DNA of 13,308 nt. Origin: Verrucomicrobia bacterium UBA6354. Lineage in GTDB: Bacteria > Verrucomicrobiota > Kiritimatiellia > RFP12 > UBA1067. A program made the translations under genes and the position numbers. Positions within the stretch are counted from its first letter, which is position 1, and every line of letters starts with the position of its first letter. The DNA lies in NCBI GenBank assembly GCA_002440145.1, contig DJRS01000104.1, positions 1 through 13,308 of the forward strand, read 5' to 3'. Positions 6,924 through 13,195 of this stretch are shown piece after piece. The notes beneath the pieces were generated by a model. The model had not been told where the DNA came from. It saw only the letters and a program-made list of their open reading frames with translations, and did no database searches.

Positions 6924-9290
6924 TTAGAAATCGTATCCGATCGAGAAGCTGAAGATCTCCTCTTCGGCATGGTCCGGCTTCTTCAACGGAGTCGCGAAAT
7001 CCAGCCGGATGGGGAACATCGGGATGTCCAGCCGGATGCCGATGCCCGCCGTCCAGGCGAACGTGTCCGAGAAATCCAGATCGAATTCCTCCTCGCCGAC
7101 GGAACCCAGGTCCGTGAAAGCCGCCAGACGGAGCATCTGCACGATCGGAACCGTGTACTCGAAGTTCAGGCAGAACAGCGTCTGGCCGCCCCACGGAGCC
7201 CAGTCGCCGCCGCCCGCCTTTTCCCGGAGCGGCGCCACGTTGCGGTATTCCACGCCGCGGATCGAGCGAGGCCCGCCCAGGAACATGCGATTGTAGATCG
7301 GCACGCCGTCGCTTTCGGAAAAGGCGTCGATCGTTTCCGCCCGCACGGCCGCCATGAGGACGTGCCGGTAGCGCCGCCAGACGGTGAAGTACCGGCGGTG
7401 GTTGACGCCGAGCCGCCAGTAGCTGTTGTCGCCCCCGGCGAGATCGCCGAATACCTGAGTGCGCCCGCCGCGCGTGGCGATGCGGAAGTTGTCGCGGTCG
7501 TCGTGGCTCCAGAAAATCCGAAGCACCGTCTCCGCCGCGTCGCCATAGCGGGAATCCTCGTCCTTGAAAATCGGGCGTGTCGCGCGGGACGTCCCGTCCA
7601 CATAGTACTGGGCGTCGTCCACGTCGTCGAACGAAATGAACTCGCCGGAAAGGCGCAGCCCGAGACGGCCGAAAGGCTCCCACGTCGGCCAGAACTTGAC
7701 CGGGTAGGCCACCGTCGCCGCGGCGCCGTTGCGGATGAGATCATACTCGTCGTACCAGCGCTGGCGGCGGTACGCCTCGACAGTCAGCTCCAGCAGGCGG
7801 TCGAAGAGATGCGGCTCCGTGACGGCCGCCTCGTACGTCTGGATGCGCGGGCCGACCTGGGCGTAGACGCGCCCTTTCTGCCCCGCGCCGCGAAACCACT
7901 TGCCGGGCGCGAAAAGATCGAAGTTCGCCTGGGAGAGTTCAGCCGAAAGATAGATCGAATCGACGGAGCTCGCCCCGAGGCCGATCATGAACGAGCCCGT
8001 GTTCTTCTCTTCCACCTCGTAGACGAGGTCGCGGTATTCGGCCCCCGTCGCGTCCTTGCCACGGTCGGTCGGGCGCAGCGAATACCGCACGCGCGTGAAG
8101 TAGTCCAGGTTCTCCAGGCGCTTCTGGCTGCGTTCGGCGCGATCCTCCAGCATGCGATCGCCCGGTCCGAGCGCGATTTCGCGGCGGACGACCTTGTCCT
8201 TCGTATAGTCGTTGCCCTCGATCACCACGTCGTTGATGACGACCGGCACGCCCTCCGTCACCACGTAGACGACGTCCACCGTGTGCGGATCGTCCCCGCG
8301 CGGGATGCGCTGCACGTCGACGCGCGTGTCGGCGAGCCCCGAATCGCCCGATCCGACCGTGACCATCACGCGATGCGCGGCGTCCGCCAGCGTCTTCGCG
8401 CCGGCGACGGACCCCGTCTGCGGCAGTTCGCTCTTCGACATGACGAGGTCGGGGGAATAATGCGTAACGCCCGTCACGCGCTGCGTGCCTATCCTATAGA
8501 GCGGGCCTTCCGTCACATTGAAGAGGATGTTCACGCGTCCCTTGCCGTCGGAGACGCGGACGGGGGCCGCGACCTGCGCGTCCAGATAGCCCAGGTCGTT
8601 GTAGTAGGCCCGGACCTTGTCCGCCGCCTGTGCCAGCTGGTCGTCGCTGGCGGGAGCGTCGGAGAACCAGCCCTTGGGATTCCACCACGGATACACGTCG
8701 AACGTCGCCCGCAAGTCGTCCGCATCGGCGTGCTCCGCCCCTTCGAACACGTAATCGCGCGTCTTCTGCCGCTCGCCCTCGTCGATGACGACGCGCAGCG
8801 TGCAGTTGTTCCCGCCCGGGATCATGCGCGGGAAGATGGAGACCTTCGCCTGCGGAAAGTCCTTCTTCAGATACGCCGCGCGCACGCGCGCCGCCGCGTC
8901 GGCCAGGTCGCCCTCGCCGTAGAGACCGCCATCCTGCAAGTCCGCCTCGCTCGTCACCTTCGACACCGAGAAGAAGCTGTTGCCCGTCACCTCCAGAGGC
9001 GCCTGGTAGCGCACCTTTCGGTACACGCTGAACGTGACCGTCACGCCCTTGGCGTCCCGCGTCGCGTCGGCCGAGATCTCCTGGAACTCGCCCGACTCGT
9101 TCAGCGCCGTCACGTCGCGCGACACCATGACGGGATCGTACGGCACGCCCGGCTTCGTCTGGCAGCGCGAGAGAACCGCTCCCGTGTCGCCGCCGAACTT
9201 GTCGCGGACGTCCACTTTCACATCAACTATATCGACAGCCCCCAGCGTCCAGATCGAAAACGCCGCGAGCAAGCAAAGCAACTTCTTCAT
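6924..9290 (-). CDS. bamA: Outer-membrane protein assembly factor BamA
   Basis: BamA is the essential Omp85-family barrel that folds and inserts beta-barrel proteins into the outer membrane. The 788-residue protein has a signal peptide (MKKLLCLLAAFSIWTLGA, about 1-18). Five predicted POTRA domains follow, at about 20-95, 96-178, 179-268, 269-352 and 353-435. A 16-strand barrel occupies about 437-788. The loop-6 motif is IRG at 677-679 (in GGPRSIRGVEY), and the chain ends in aromatic Phe (SFSIGYDF), the barrel-targeting signature. POTRA 3 contains an unusual Trp/Pro-rich insertion (YPWWNPKGWFSDAP). The ATG at 9290 has no Shine-Dalgarno sequence, but TGGTATCAT lies 7 bases before it, suggesting a leaderless transcript. 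The ybaK stop is 55 bases upstream. Assignment is very secure. Confidence 0.97.
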   Translation of the reverse strand: MKKLLCLLAAFSIWTLGAVDIVDVKVDVRDKFGGDTGAVLSRCQTKPGVPYDPVMVSRDVTALNESGEFQEISADATRDAKGVTVTFSVYRKVRYQAPLEVTGNSFFSVSKVTSEADLQDGGLYGEGDLADAAARVRAAYLKKDFPQAKVSIFPRMIPGGNNCTLRVVIDEGERQKTRDYVFEGAEHADADDLRATFDVYPWWNPKGWFSDAPASDDQLAQAADKVRAYYNDLGYLDAQVAAPVRVSDGKGRVNILFNVTEGPLYRIGTQRVTGVTHYSPDLVMSKSELPQTGSVAGAKTLADAAHRVMVTVGSGDSGLADTRVDVQRIPRGDDPHTVDVVYVVTEGVPVVINDVVIEGNDYTKDKVVRREIALGPGDRMLEDRAERSQKRLENLDYFTRVRYSLRPTDRGKDATGAEYRDLVYEVEEKNTGSFMIGLGASSVDSIYLSAELSQANFDLFAPGKWFRGAGQKGRVYAQVGPRIQTYEAAVTEPHLFDRLLELTVEAYRRQRWYDEYDLIRNGAAATVAYPVKFWPTWEPFGRLGLRLSGEFISFDDVDDAQYYVDGTSRATRPIFKDEDSRYGDAAETVLRIFWSHDDRDNFRIATRGGRTQVFGDLAGGDNSYWRLGVNHRRYFTVWRRYRHVLMAAVRAETIDAFSESDGVPIYNRMFLGGPRSIRGVEYRNVAPLREKAGGGDWAPWGGQTLFCLNFEYTVPIVQMLRLAAFTDLGSVGEEEFDLDFSDTFAWTAGIGIRLDIPMFPIRLDFATPLKKPDHAEEEIFSFSIGYDF

Positions 9291-9297
9291 GATGGTT

Positions 9298-9306
9298 ATG
9301 ATACCA
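9298..9306 (-). promoter_or_regulatory. Extended -10 promoter candidate for bamA
   Basis: On the minus strand TGGTATCAT places a TATCAT hexamer (9303-9298) with an upstream TG extension. Seven bases (AACCATC) separate it from the bamA ATG, so transcription would begin at or next to the start codon. No good -35 is seen at 16-18 bases (the 17-base position reads TCGCAA), which fits an extended -10 promoter. The lack of any Shine-Dalgarno site supports a leaderless mRNA. Confidence 0.45.
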
Positions 9307-9345
9307 TATTTCGGGTCATATTGCGAGTTAAATATTCATTAGCCC

Positions 9346-9834
9346 TCAGATGGCGACCGAAACGGGGACAGTCAAACCCTCCAGAACCCTGTCCAGGTCC
9401 GCCGGCTTCATCGCCACGAGAATCCCCCGGTGGCCCGCGTTGATGTAGATCTCCGCCAGGTCGTAGATGGACTTCTCCACGTAGACCGTCATGCGCTTGC
9501 GCGTGCCGAACGGCGAGGTCCCGCCGACATGGTAGCCCGAATGGCGGTCTGCCGTCGCCGGCTCGCACATCCGGACCGTCTTCACGCCGCGCGCGCGCGC
9601 CAGATTCTTGACGGAAATCTCCTTGTCGCCGTGCATCAGGCACACGAAGGGCTTCTTCGTCTCGTCCTCGAGGATCAGCGTCTTGACCGTGGCGTGGTGG
9701 TCGAGCCCGAGCTCCTGCGCCGCGAGCGCCGTCCCGCCATGCTCGGCGTAGTCGTAGCAGCGCACCTCGTAAGGCACGTGCGCCGCGTCCAGCGCGCGCA
9801 ACGCGTTCGTGCGCGGTACGGAAGTCGGTTTCAT
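9346..9834 (-). CDS. ybaK: Cys-tRNA(Pro)/Ala-tRNA(Pro) deacylase, YbaK/EbsC family
   Basis: This 162-residue protein belongs to the YbaK/ProX editing family, which hydrolyses Cys (or Ala) wrongly attached to tRNA-Pro and so protects proline codons. Features are an N-terminal T-N-A-L-R-x-L-D segment at 9-16, the conserved Lys 51 in ATVKTLIL, CLMHGDKEISVKNLA at 65-79, and the family loop GGTSPFGTRK at 104-113. The ATG at 9834 shares four bases (ATGA) with the queC stop. A longer upstream reading frame exists, but that part is the shadow of queC in another frame, so the ATG at 9834 is the correct start. Whether Cys or Ala is preferred cannot be told. The bamA start lies 55 bases downstream. Confidence 0.93.
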   Translation of the reverse strand: MKPTSVPRTNALRALDAAHVPYEVRCYDYAEHGGTALAAQELGLDHHATVKTLILEDETKKPFVCLMHGDKEISVKNLARARGVKTVRMCEPATADRHSGYHVGGTSPFGTRKRMTVYVEKSIYDLAEIYINAGHRGILVAMKPADLDRVLEGLTVPVSVAI

Positions 9835-10541
9835 GGGCGCGCCGCCCCCTTCCCGCTCTTCGCGTTCTTCGCCTTCAGATATTCGGCGAGCCCCCGCGCG
9901 CGCAGCCGGCAGGCCGGGCACGTCCCGCACCCGTCGCCCGGAACGCCGCGGTAGCAGGTCACGGTCTTTTCGCGGATGAAATCCAGCAACCCCAGCTTGT
10001 CCGCGAGCGCCCACTCGTCCGCTTTCGTCTTGTGCAGAAAAGGCGTGACGATCTTGAACGGCCACTCCATCGCCAGGCGCATCGCCTTCTCCTGCGCGCG
10101 GATGAACACGCCGCGGCAGTCCGGATACCCCGAATAGTCCGCCTGCGAGACGCCCGTGTAGATCTCCTTCACGCCGAGGCTCTTCGCCCACACGCCCGCC
10201 GCCAGCAGGAAGAACGCGTTGCGCCCTTCCACGACCGTCGTCGGGCAGGCCGACCCCGGCTTGCGCGCGATGGCGATCGAGTCGTCCATCAGCGCGTTCG
10301 TCGTCAACTCCCCGTAGAAGCCGAGCCGCACGACCTTGTGCGCGGCGATCTTGAAATGCCGCGCCAGGCGCCGCGCCGCCTTCGTCTCGATCGCATGCCG
10401 CTGGCCGTACCGGAAGGTGATCGCCGCCACCGCGTCCGCGCCGTGTTTGTGGCAGGCGAGCGCCAGGCACAGCGCGCTGTCCTGTCCGCCGCTCAAAACG
10501 ACGAGCGCCTGGATCGGCGTCTCAGACGGATGCGTAGCCAT
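9831..10541 (-). CDS. queC: 7-cyano-7-deazaguanine (preQ0) synthase
   Basis: QueC turns 7-carboxy-7-deazaguanine into preQ0 with ATP and ammonia, a step toward queuosine in tRNA. The 236 residues match the family (about 220-235). The N-type PP-loop SGGQDS is at 17-22, FRYGQRH at 43-49, VEGRNAF at 104-110, DYSGYPDCR at 135-143, and the zinc site uses Cys 196, 205, 208 and 211 (C...GCGTCPAC). The ATG at 10541 has AAGGAG 6 bases upstream and lies inside the end of deoC (20-base overlap), so translation is probably coupled. The extreme C-terminal Lys-rich tail (about 223-236) is not conserved in the family. QueD, QueE and QueF are not in the window. Assignment is very secure. Confidence 0.96.
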   Translation of the reverse strand: MATHPSETPIQALVVLSGGQDSALCLALACHKHGADAVAAITFRYGQRHAIETKAARRLARHFKIAAHKVVRLGFYGELTTNALMDDSIAIARKPGSACPTTVVEGRNAFFLLAAGVWAKSLGVKEIYTGVSQADYSGYPDCRGVFIRAQEKAMRLAMEWPFKIVTPFLHKTKADEWALADKLGLLDFIREKTVTCYRGVPGDGCGTCPACRLRARGLAEYLKAKNAKSGKGAARP

Positions 10542-11277
10542 CGCGCGCTCCTTCCTCCATGATTTTCTCTGCGGACGAGGTCCCGATGCGGGTCGCCCCG
10601 GCGGCGATCATCCGGCAAGACTCTTCGTAGCCGCGGATGCCCCCCGCCGCCTTGATGCCCATCTCCGGACCGACCGTTTCGCGCATCAGCCGCACGTCGT
10701 CCACGGTCGCCCCGCCGGACCCGAACCCGGTGGACGTCTTCACGAAGTCGAACCCGAGCTCCTTCGCGAGATGGCAGGCGATCCGTTTCTCCAGATCCGT
10801 CAAGTTGCAGCATTCGATTATGAGCTTCGTCGCAATCTCCCGCCCCGTGCGCGCTCGCTCTTCCGCCACGCGGTCGTGGAAAGGCGTCAAGTCGAACAGG
10901 ACCTTCCCGTACGCCGCCGCGTCGAACGCCGCCGTCGCGCAGGCCGCCTTCAGAAGCGAGACGTTCAGGACGACGTCCAGTTCGTCCGCCCCGTCCTCGA
11001 GCGCGCGGAGCGCTTCCTCTCCTTTGATGTAAGGATCGTTCTTCCCGAGCGGGAAGCCCACCACCGTGCAGACCTTGACGTCCGACCCCCGCAGGTTCTC
11101 CGCGCACCGCGCGACCTCGCTCGGGTGCACGCAGACGGTCGCGAAGGAATACTCCCGCGCCGCCTGGCAAAGGGCGTCGATTTCCGCTTCCGTCGCCGTC
11201 GGCTTCAGGCAGGTGGAATCCAGATACCGCGCGAGTTCCCGCGCTTTCGCCGCGGCTTTCTTCGTTTGTCGTTTCAT
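10522..11277 (-). CDS. deoC: Deoxyribose-phosphate aldolase
   Basis: DeoC splits 2-deoxyribose-5-phosphate into glyceraldehyde-3-phosphate and acetaldehyde during deoxynucleoside salvage. Numbering from ATG 11277 (251 residues), the class I aldolase core is complete: LDSTCLKP at 20-27, VCVHP at 48-52, VVGFPLG at 72-78, the acid/base Asp 101 in DELDVVLN, the Schiff-base Lys 180 in FVKTSTGFG, Lys 209 in GIKAAGGIR, and the phosphate-binding RIGTSS at 230-235. I prefer the ATG because GGGAAAGG lies about 10 bases upstream; an in-frame TTG at 11301 would add eight residues and lacks a good site. It starts 37 bases after the acyltransferase stop and overlaps queC by 20 bases. No deoA/deoB/deoD neighbour is present, so it stands apart from the usual deo operon. 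Assignment is very secure. Confidence 0.96.
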   Translation of the reverse strand: MKRQTKKAAAKARELARYLDSTCLKPTATEAEIDALCQAAREYSFATVCVHPSEVARCAENLRGSDVKVCTVVGFPLGKNDPYIKGEEALRALEDGADELDVVLNVSLLKAACATAAFDAAAYGKVLFDLTPFHDRVAEERARTGREIATKLIIECCNLTDLEKRIACHLAKELGFDFVKTSTGFGSGGATVDDVRLMRETVGPEMGIKAAGGIRGYEESCRMIAAGATRIGTSSAEKIMEEGARDGYASV

Positions 11278-11314
11278 GCGCAAATCGCCTTTCCCGTTCA
11301 ATTCTTTCTCTTTC

Positions 11315-11947
11315 TCACTCCAGCGGCTCGGCCGGATTCCCCAGCACCGTCGTGTGCGGCGGCACGTCCAGGAACACGACGCTCCCGGCGCCGACGACCG
11401 CCCCGCGTCCGATCTTCCGCCGCGGCGTCACGACCGCGCCGGGGTAGATGCGCGCAAAATCCCCCACTTCGACCCCGCCGCCCACGGCGACCTGCGCGTA
11501 GACGTGGGCGAAGGACCCTATCCGCGTGTCGTGCCCGACCGAGCTGTTGTGGAAAACGCAGCTGTGCGCCCCGACTGTGCAGTCCGCCGTGAGAACCGCC
11601 CCGGCGGCGACGACGCACCCTTCCCGCACGACGACGTTCAGACCCAGCCGGGCCGTGCGGTCCACGAGGCTGAGGAACGACGCACCGCGCGCCGCGAGCA
11701 TGCGCACGCACCGCTCCCGCGCCGCCGTGTTGCCCAGCGCCGTGATGAAGACGTCGTCCGCCTGCGGCGTGTAGGCGCCGACGGACCCCACGACCGGCGG
11801 ATAGCCCCGAAACCCGGCGAGCGCCGCCGGACGGTCGTCCAGAAAGCCTTTGAGGACGAACGTCTCGCCGTACCCGACCGCCTGGCAAGCCGCGCCGGCG
11901 AGTTCCCGTCCGAAACCGCCCGCGCCGACAATCAGCAGATTCTTCAC
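11315..11947 (-). CDS. PglD/NeuD-type sugar O- or N-acyltransferase
   Basis: This 210-residue protein has the two-part layout of PglD/NeuD sialic-acid and bacillosamine acyltransferases. An N-terminal nucleotide-sugar-binding Rossmann segment (VGAGGFGRE at 7-15, GFLDD at 34-38) precedes a left-handed beta helix of hexapeptide repeats from about 93 to 205. The likely catalytic base is His 139 in SSVGHDTRIGSFAHVY, the position of the PglD catalytic His; the end GNPAEPLE is typical. The start is GTG at 11947, chosen because KNLLIVGAGGFGRE begins the domain and GTGA overlaps the stop of the carrier-protein gene by four bases. An upstream in-frame ATG at 12148 would overrun the carrier gene in a different frame. 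It probably acylates an amino or hydroxyl group of a nucleotide sugar. Acetyl-CoA is the usual donor, but the coupled ACP-like protein raises an acyl-ACP donor. Confidence 0.88.
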   Translation of the reverse strand: MKNLLIVGAGGFGRELAGAACQAVGYGETFVLKGFLDDRPAALAGFRGYPPVVGSVGAYTPQADDVFITALGNTAARERCVRMLAARGASFLSLVDRTARLGLNVVVREGCVVAAGAVLTADCTVGAHSCVFHNSSVGHDTRIGSFAHVYAQVAVGGGVEVGDFARIYPGAVVTPRRKIGRGAVVGAGSVVFLDVPPHTTVLGNPAEPLE

Positions 11948-12165
11948 GGGACCACCCCCACCGCATGCGCCAGTTCTGCGACGGACGCATACCGGTTCAG
12001 ATCCCTGAGCGCGACGTCCGCATGGGCGCGCTGTTTCAGCGCGACTTTCAGCGCGAACGCCGTCAGCGACCCCCAAAGCGGCGTCTGGCGGTAATCGTCC
12101 GATGCCGCCAGCGAGGGCACCTCGCAAACGTCCGCCACCAGTTCGCAAAGTTCCGCCATCGTCAT
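11944..12165 (-). CDS. Acyl-carrier-protein-like protein, GSL in place of DSL
   Basis: This 73-residue protein has the size and helix pattern of a stand-alone ACP. Helix 1 is MAELCELVADVCEV (3-16), an Asp-rich loop follows (SDDYRQ, 22-27), then PLWGSLTAFALKVALKQ (29-45) at the modification site and helix 2, and YASVAELAHAV (59-69) as the last helix. Ser 33 lies where ACPs carry phosphopantetheine; the preceding residue is Gly 32 instead of the usual Asp. The ATG at 12165 has AAAGGAG 8 bases upstream and overlaps the glycosyltransferase stop (ATGA); its stop overlaps the acyltransferase GTG (GTGA). It may carry an acyl group for that enzyme. Alternatives are a non-modified scaffold or an unrelated small helical protein. 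Family call is moderate; the gene itself is likely real. Confidence 0.72.
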   Translation of the reverse strand: MTMAELCELVADVCEVPSLAASDDYRQTPLWGSLTAFALKVALKQRAHADVALRDLNRYASVAELAHAVGVVP

Positions 12166-13118
12166 TTGAACATCTCCTTTATATAAGCCGCCAAAAACCG
12201 CAAGCCTTCCCGCCGCGGCACTTCGCCCCGCAGGGTGCGGAGGGCTATCTCGGCAAGCGAAAAGACCGACGAGCCCCGGTAAAGCGGCGCGAGCGTGCCG
12301 CCGGCCAATGCGTTCAGCCGCTTGCGCGCCCGCAAAAGCGCCAGTTTGTTCGCGCAATAACGCCGCGCGTCCTTCGTCGTGCCGGCCACCGTGCTCGTGC
12401 GCGAATCCAGCAAATAGTCGTAGAGCGGCGCGGACACGCTCGTCATCGAATGCGCGGCAATCAGATACTCCACGTTGAAGAGCGCGTCCTCGTTGAGCAC
12501 GATCGCCTCATCGAACCGCACAGTCGCCTGCTCGATGATCGCCCGGCGAAAGCAACAACGCCAAACATAGCCCGGCTCGCGCTTCCGGGCGAACACGTCC
12601 TGCCCGGCCAGCCGCCGGAAGACGTCCCCCAGCGTGTAGCCGATCAGCCGCGGCAGATAAAGGCGGCGGATCTCCTCCGCGGACGTGTAATGGTACGGCT
12701 CCTTGAGTTTGACCTCGCCGCCCGGGCGCGAAGAATCCACATACTCCTGCCAGAAACTGCAGATGCAGTAGTCCGCCTTGTCGCGGTCCATCGCGGCGAT
12801 CATCTGCGTGCAAAACCCCTCTTCGACCGTGTCGTCGGCGTCCACGAACTGGATGTACGTACCGCGCGCGAGCGCCAGACCCGCGTTCCGCGCCGCCGAC
12901 AGCCCCCGCCCGAAAGAGGCCGCCACGCGCAGGCAGGCGTAGTCCTCGACGTAGGCTTTCAGGATCTCGCCCGTCGCGTCCGTTGACCCGTCGTCCACCG
13001 CGATGATCTCCCCGCCGGAGGGCAAGGCCGCGCGGATGCTGTCCAGGCAACGCACGAGCGTCCCTGCCACGTTCCGGCACGGCACGATCACGCTGACAAT
13101 AGGTGTAGGATCTATCAT
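12162..13118 (-). CDS. Family 2 glycosyltransferase
   Basis: This is a GT-A, inverting-type glycosyltransferase for surface polysaccharide or glycolipid synthesis on the cytoplasmic side. Numbering from ATG 13118 (318 residues): VSVIVPCRN at 8-16, DDGSTD at 42-47, GLSAARNAGLALARG at 72-86, and the metal-binding FVDADD at 91-96, all standard for GT2. The C-terminal 200 residues contain a Trp/Arg-rich stretch and a helical end without obvious membrane spans. I chose ATG 13118 because the family typically starts just before VSVIVP, and the upstream candidates (ATG 13133, TTG 13181) overlap or precede the likely promoter. The first of these lies inside the TATAAT itself. No Shine-Dalgarno site precedes any candidate. 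The gene overlaps the carrier-protein start by four bases and is the first gene of the trio. The sugar transferred is unknown. Confidence 0.9.
   Translation of the reverse strand: MIDPTPIVSVIVPCRNVAGTLVRCLDSIRAALPSGGEIIAVDDGSTDATGEILKAYVEDYACLRVAASFGRGLSAARNAGLALARGTYIQFVDADDTVEEGFCTQMIAAMDRDKADYCICSFWQEYVDSSRPGGEVKLKEPYHYTSAEEIRRLYLPRLIGYTLGDVFRRLAGQDVFARKREPGYVWRCCFRRAIIEQATVRFDEAIVLNEDALFNVEYLIAAHSMTSVSAPLYDYLLDSRTSTVAGTTKDARRYCANKLALLRARKRLNALAGGTLAPLYRGSSVFSLAEIALRTLRGEVPRREGLRFLAAYIKEMFK
12174..12180 (-). promoter_or_regulatory. Ribosome binding site of the ACP-like gene
   Basis: AAAGGAG on the minus strand lies 8 bases before the ATG at 12165, within the last codons of the glycosyltransferase gene. 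It fixes the start of this small gene at MTMAEL and rules out the much longer upstream in-frame extension, which only shadows the glycosyltransferase. Confidence 0.7.
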
Positions 13119-13131
13119 ACTTTGGAAAGCC

Positions 13132-13160
13132 ATTATACCATAAACCCCCGCCCGTCGCAA
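13132..13160 (-). promoter_or_regulatory. Promoter candidate of the glycosyltransferase trio
   Basis: On the minus strand TTGCGA (13160-13155) is followed, after exactly 17 bases, by TATAAT (13137-13132), which carries an upstream TG (TGGTATAAT). Both elements and the spacing match a housekeeping sigma promoter. Transcription would start near 13125, only about seven bases before the ATG at 13118, giving an almost leaderless mRNA. Confidence 0.6.
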
Positions 13161-13183
13161 TATGGCGTGTGAATTGCCCAAGT

Positions 13184-13195
13184 AAATCGCGATTT
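13184..13195. repeat. 12-base perfect palindrome upstream of promoter
   Basis: AAATCGCGATTT is a perfect palindrome whose edge is 23 bases upstream of the -35 element of the trio promoter. The position suits an activator site, but a 12-base palindrome can occur by chance and no regulator is encoded nearby. Confidence 0.35.

Noticed and set aside
9321..9330. CATATTGCGA-like 10-mer shared between the bamA upstream region and the trio promoter region
   Set aside because: The copies are on opposite strands relative to their genes, and many chance 10-base matches are expected in 13 kb.
6969..9443. An 824-codon plus-strand frame opposite bamA
   Set aside because: It is the antisense shadow of a fully recognisable bamA gene, with biased composition and no family motifs.
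11948..12148. N-terminal extension of the acyltransferase to an upstream ATG
   Set aside because: The extra 67 residues are Arg/Gly/Ala-rich, match no family, and overlap the carrier-protein gene in another frame. The GTG at 11947 begins exactly at the expected Rossmann motif.
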